Shown here one piece after another: positions 31,928-33,075 of a stretch of 33,075 nucleotides of DNA. The first letter of the stretch is position 1. Each line of letters starts with the position of its first letter. This DNA is from DATDDB01 sp035260545 (GTDB lineage Bacteria > Pseudomonadota > Gammaproteobacteria > Burkholderiales > Gallionellaceae). Location: positions 1 to 33,075 of the forward strand of contig DATFUZ010000104.1 in NCBI GenBank assembly GCA_035260545.1, written 5' to 3'. The notes under the pieces are model-generated. The model was not told the DNA's origin and did no database searches. It worked only from the letters and a program-made list of their open reading frames with translations. Made by a program: the position numbers and the translations under genes.

Positions 31928-33075
31928 TCAGGGCATCAGCAATTTCTCGAATTCGTCCGGCGGCAGGGGCTTCGAGTAGAAATAGCCCTGCGCGTAGTCG
32001 CATCCCGCCTGCAGCAGCAGATCGCGCTGCTCCGCAGTCTCCACGCCCTCGGCTATCACCTGCAAGCCCAGCGTGTGGGCCATCACGATCATCGCCTCGC
32101 ACAAGACGAGATCGTCCCTGTTCTTCCCCAGATTGCACACAAAGGAGCGGTCGATCTTGAGGTAGTCGATGTCGAATTCCTTGAGATAGGCAAGCGACGA
32201 GTAGCCGGTTCCAAAATCGTCCAGGGCCACCTGGATGCCGGTATCGCGGAACGCCAGCAGCTTGTGCTTTACATTGCCCTCAGGATGGAGCAGGAGGCCT
32301 TCGGTGATCTCGATGACGATGCTCTGCCCGGGGATATTGTGGTGCCGGAGATAATCGGCCCACGCCAGATGGGTGTCGCCATCGTGCCGTATTTGCACGG
32401 GAGACTTGTTCACGCTGATCTGAAACGCGGCGTCATAGCGGTCGCGCCATTGTTTGACCTGTCTGACCGCCTCCTGGAATACCCAGTCTCCTATCGGGAC
32501 AATCAATCCGGTCTCTTCCGCCAGGGGGATGAAGTGCGGCGGGCTTACCGTGCCGCGGGCCGGGTGGTGCCAGCGGATCAACGCTTCCGCCTTGTGTATC
32601 CGCCCGCTTGCGAGTTCCACAATGGGCTGGTAGTAGACGGAAAATTGCCGTGCCGCGAGCGCCGACCTCAGGTCGTTGGCAAGGTGCATCCGGTTCAGCG
32701 CAGCGTCCTGCATGTCGGCGGTGAAGTAGGCAAACCGGTTGCGCCCCGCGTTCTTCGCCACATACATGGCCTGATCGACATTCTTGAACAGGTCGTCCAG
32801 ATTCGTCGAGTCCTGCCGGTAGACCGTGATGCCGATACTCGCGGAAATATAGGCCTCGTGATTATCGAGCGAAAAAGGATCGTTCAGCGTGGAGATGACG
32901 GCTTCCGCCACGCGCTCGACGCTGGCGACGTCCTCCAGCTCCGGAATGATGACGATGAACTCATCACCGCCAAGCCGGGCAACGGTGTCCGATTTGCGCA
33001 CACAGGCCGTGATCCGCCGCGCAGCCTCGACCAGGAGGATGTCTCCCTGGTCATGGCCCAGCGTGTCGTTCACCT
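31928..33075 (-). CDS. GGDEF-EAL c-di-GMP turnover protein, N-terminal part outside window
   Basis: C-terminal 381 residues of a GGDEF-EAL protein that runs off the right edge. The visible sequence opens inside the GGDEF domain at VNDTLGHDQGD, whose first codon is GTG, so this is not the true start. GGDEF is intact (VARLGGDEFIVII), with an RxxD I-site (RKSD) five residues before. The EAL domain has HKAEALIRWHHP, ISVNKSP, VIEITEGLL, LDDFGTGYSSLAYL, LKIDRSF and IAEGVET, so phosphodiesterase activity is plausible. Long stretches are identical or nearly so to the protein at 2571-5213 (for example IPLAEETGLIV, GDWVF, VRQV, FQISVNKSP), marking the two as paralogues. Sensor domains lie outside the window and cannot be described. 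Confidence 0.93.
   Translation of the reverse strand, partial: VNDTLGHDQGDILLVEAARRITACVRKSDTVARLGGDEFIVIIPELEDVASVERVAEAVISTLNDPFSLDNHEAYISASIGITVYRQDSTNLDDLFKNVDQAMYVAKNAGRNRFAYFTADMQDAALNRMHLANDLRSALAARQFSVYYQPIVELASGRIHKAEALIRWHHPARGTVSPPHFIPLAEETGLIVPIGDWVFQEAVRQVKQWRDRYDAAFQISVNKSPVQIRHDGDTHLAWADYLRHHNIPGQSIVIEITEGLLLHPEGNVKHKLLAFRDTGIQVALDDFGTGYSSLAYLKEFDIDYLKIDRSFVCNLGKNRDDLVLCEAMIVMAHTLGLQVIAEGVETAEQRDLLLQAGCDYAQGYFYSKPLPPDEFEKLLMP

Noticed and set aside
1..33075. tRNA, rRNA, CRISPR arrays, insertion sequences, phage or toxin-antitoxin genes
   Set aside because: None of the gaps shows a cloverleaf, regular spaced repeats, terminal inverted repeats or transposase/integrase motifs that I can see by reading.

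Overview
The window reads as a dense, GC-rich chromosomal segment of a Gram-negative bacterium, most likely a betaproteobacterium of the Nitrosomonadales / Gallionellaceae-Sulfuricellaceae kind. This placement is an inference from the mix of protein families: a surE-pcm-nlpD block, an outer-membrane phospholipase A-like protein, an SHP/diheme cytochrome c cluster, and an anaerobic-type 2-oxoacid:ferredoxin oxidoreductase beside many c-di-GMP proteins. I see no rRNA, tRNA, CRISPR array, insertion sequence or phage gene. The content looks like stable chromosome rather than a mobile island.

Layout, left to right. (1) 1-5213: two large tandem GGDEF-EAL proteins; the first is cut by the left edge. 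(2) 5331-9095: a DUF5984-like protein, a TPR protein with a SPINDLY/OGT-type (GT41) glycosyltransferase domain, and a universal stress protein. (3) 9244-10449: a Crp-type cyclic-nucleotide-binding domain fused to a complete EAL phosphodiesterase. (4) 10491-15067, minus strand: a porG-porA-porB operon ending in a GltD-like flavoprotein fused to ferredoxin domains. It is divergent from kup (potassium uptake, 15320-17191). (5) 17349-20046: nitroreductase, cardiolipin synthase-like PLD protein, PsiE-like membrane protein. A small unknown gene follows on the minus strand (20166-20459). (6) 20844-24662: Atm1-type ABC exporter, PBP7-like D,D-endopeptidase, MscS channel on the minus strand. (7) 24783-29217: surE-pcm-nlpD, then a radical SAM protein and a PldA-like outer-membrane phospholipase; rpoS, the usual next gene, is absent here. 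(8) 29430-31742: a four-gene redox cluster (cytochrome b561, an unknown His-rich membrane protein, SHP-type cytochrome c, diheme cytochrome c), closed by a perfect intrinsic terminator. (9) 31928-33075, minus strand: the C-terminal part of a third GGDEF-EAL protein, paralogous to the one at 2571-5213.

Three themes tie the genes together. The first is c-di-GMP turnover: four EAL proteins, three with GGDEF and I-site, and one under a cyclic-nucleotide sensor. The second is low-potential and heme redox chemistry: the 2-oxoacid oxidoreductase with its fused NAD(P)H/ferredoxin module, and the b561/SHP/DHC chain. The third is envelope maintenance: cardiolipin synthesis, PBP7, NlpD, PldA-like, MscS, Kup. 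The least explained item is the 215-residue His-rich membrane protein inside the SHP cluster. It shows three copies of an H-x-x-L-(G/A) pattern at the starts of hydrophobic segments and may be an unrecognised b-type heme protein.
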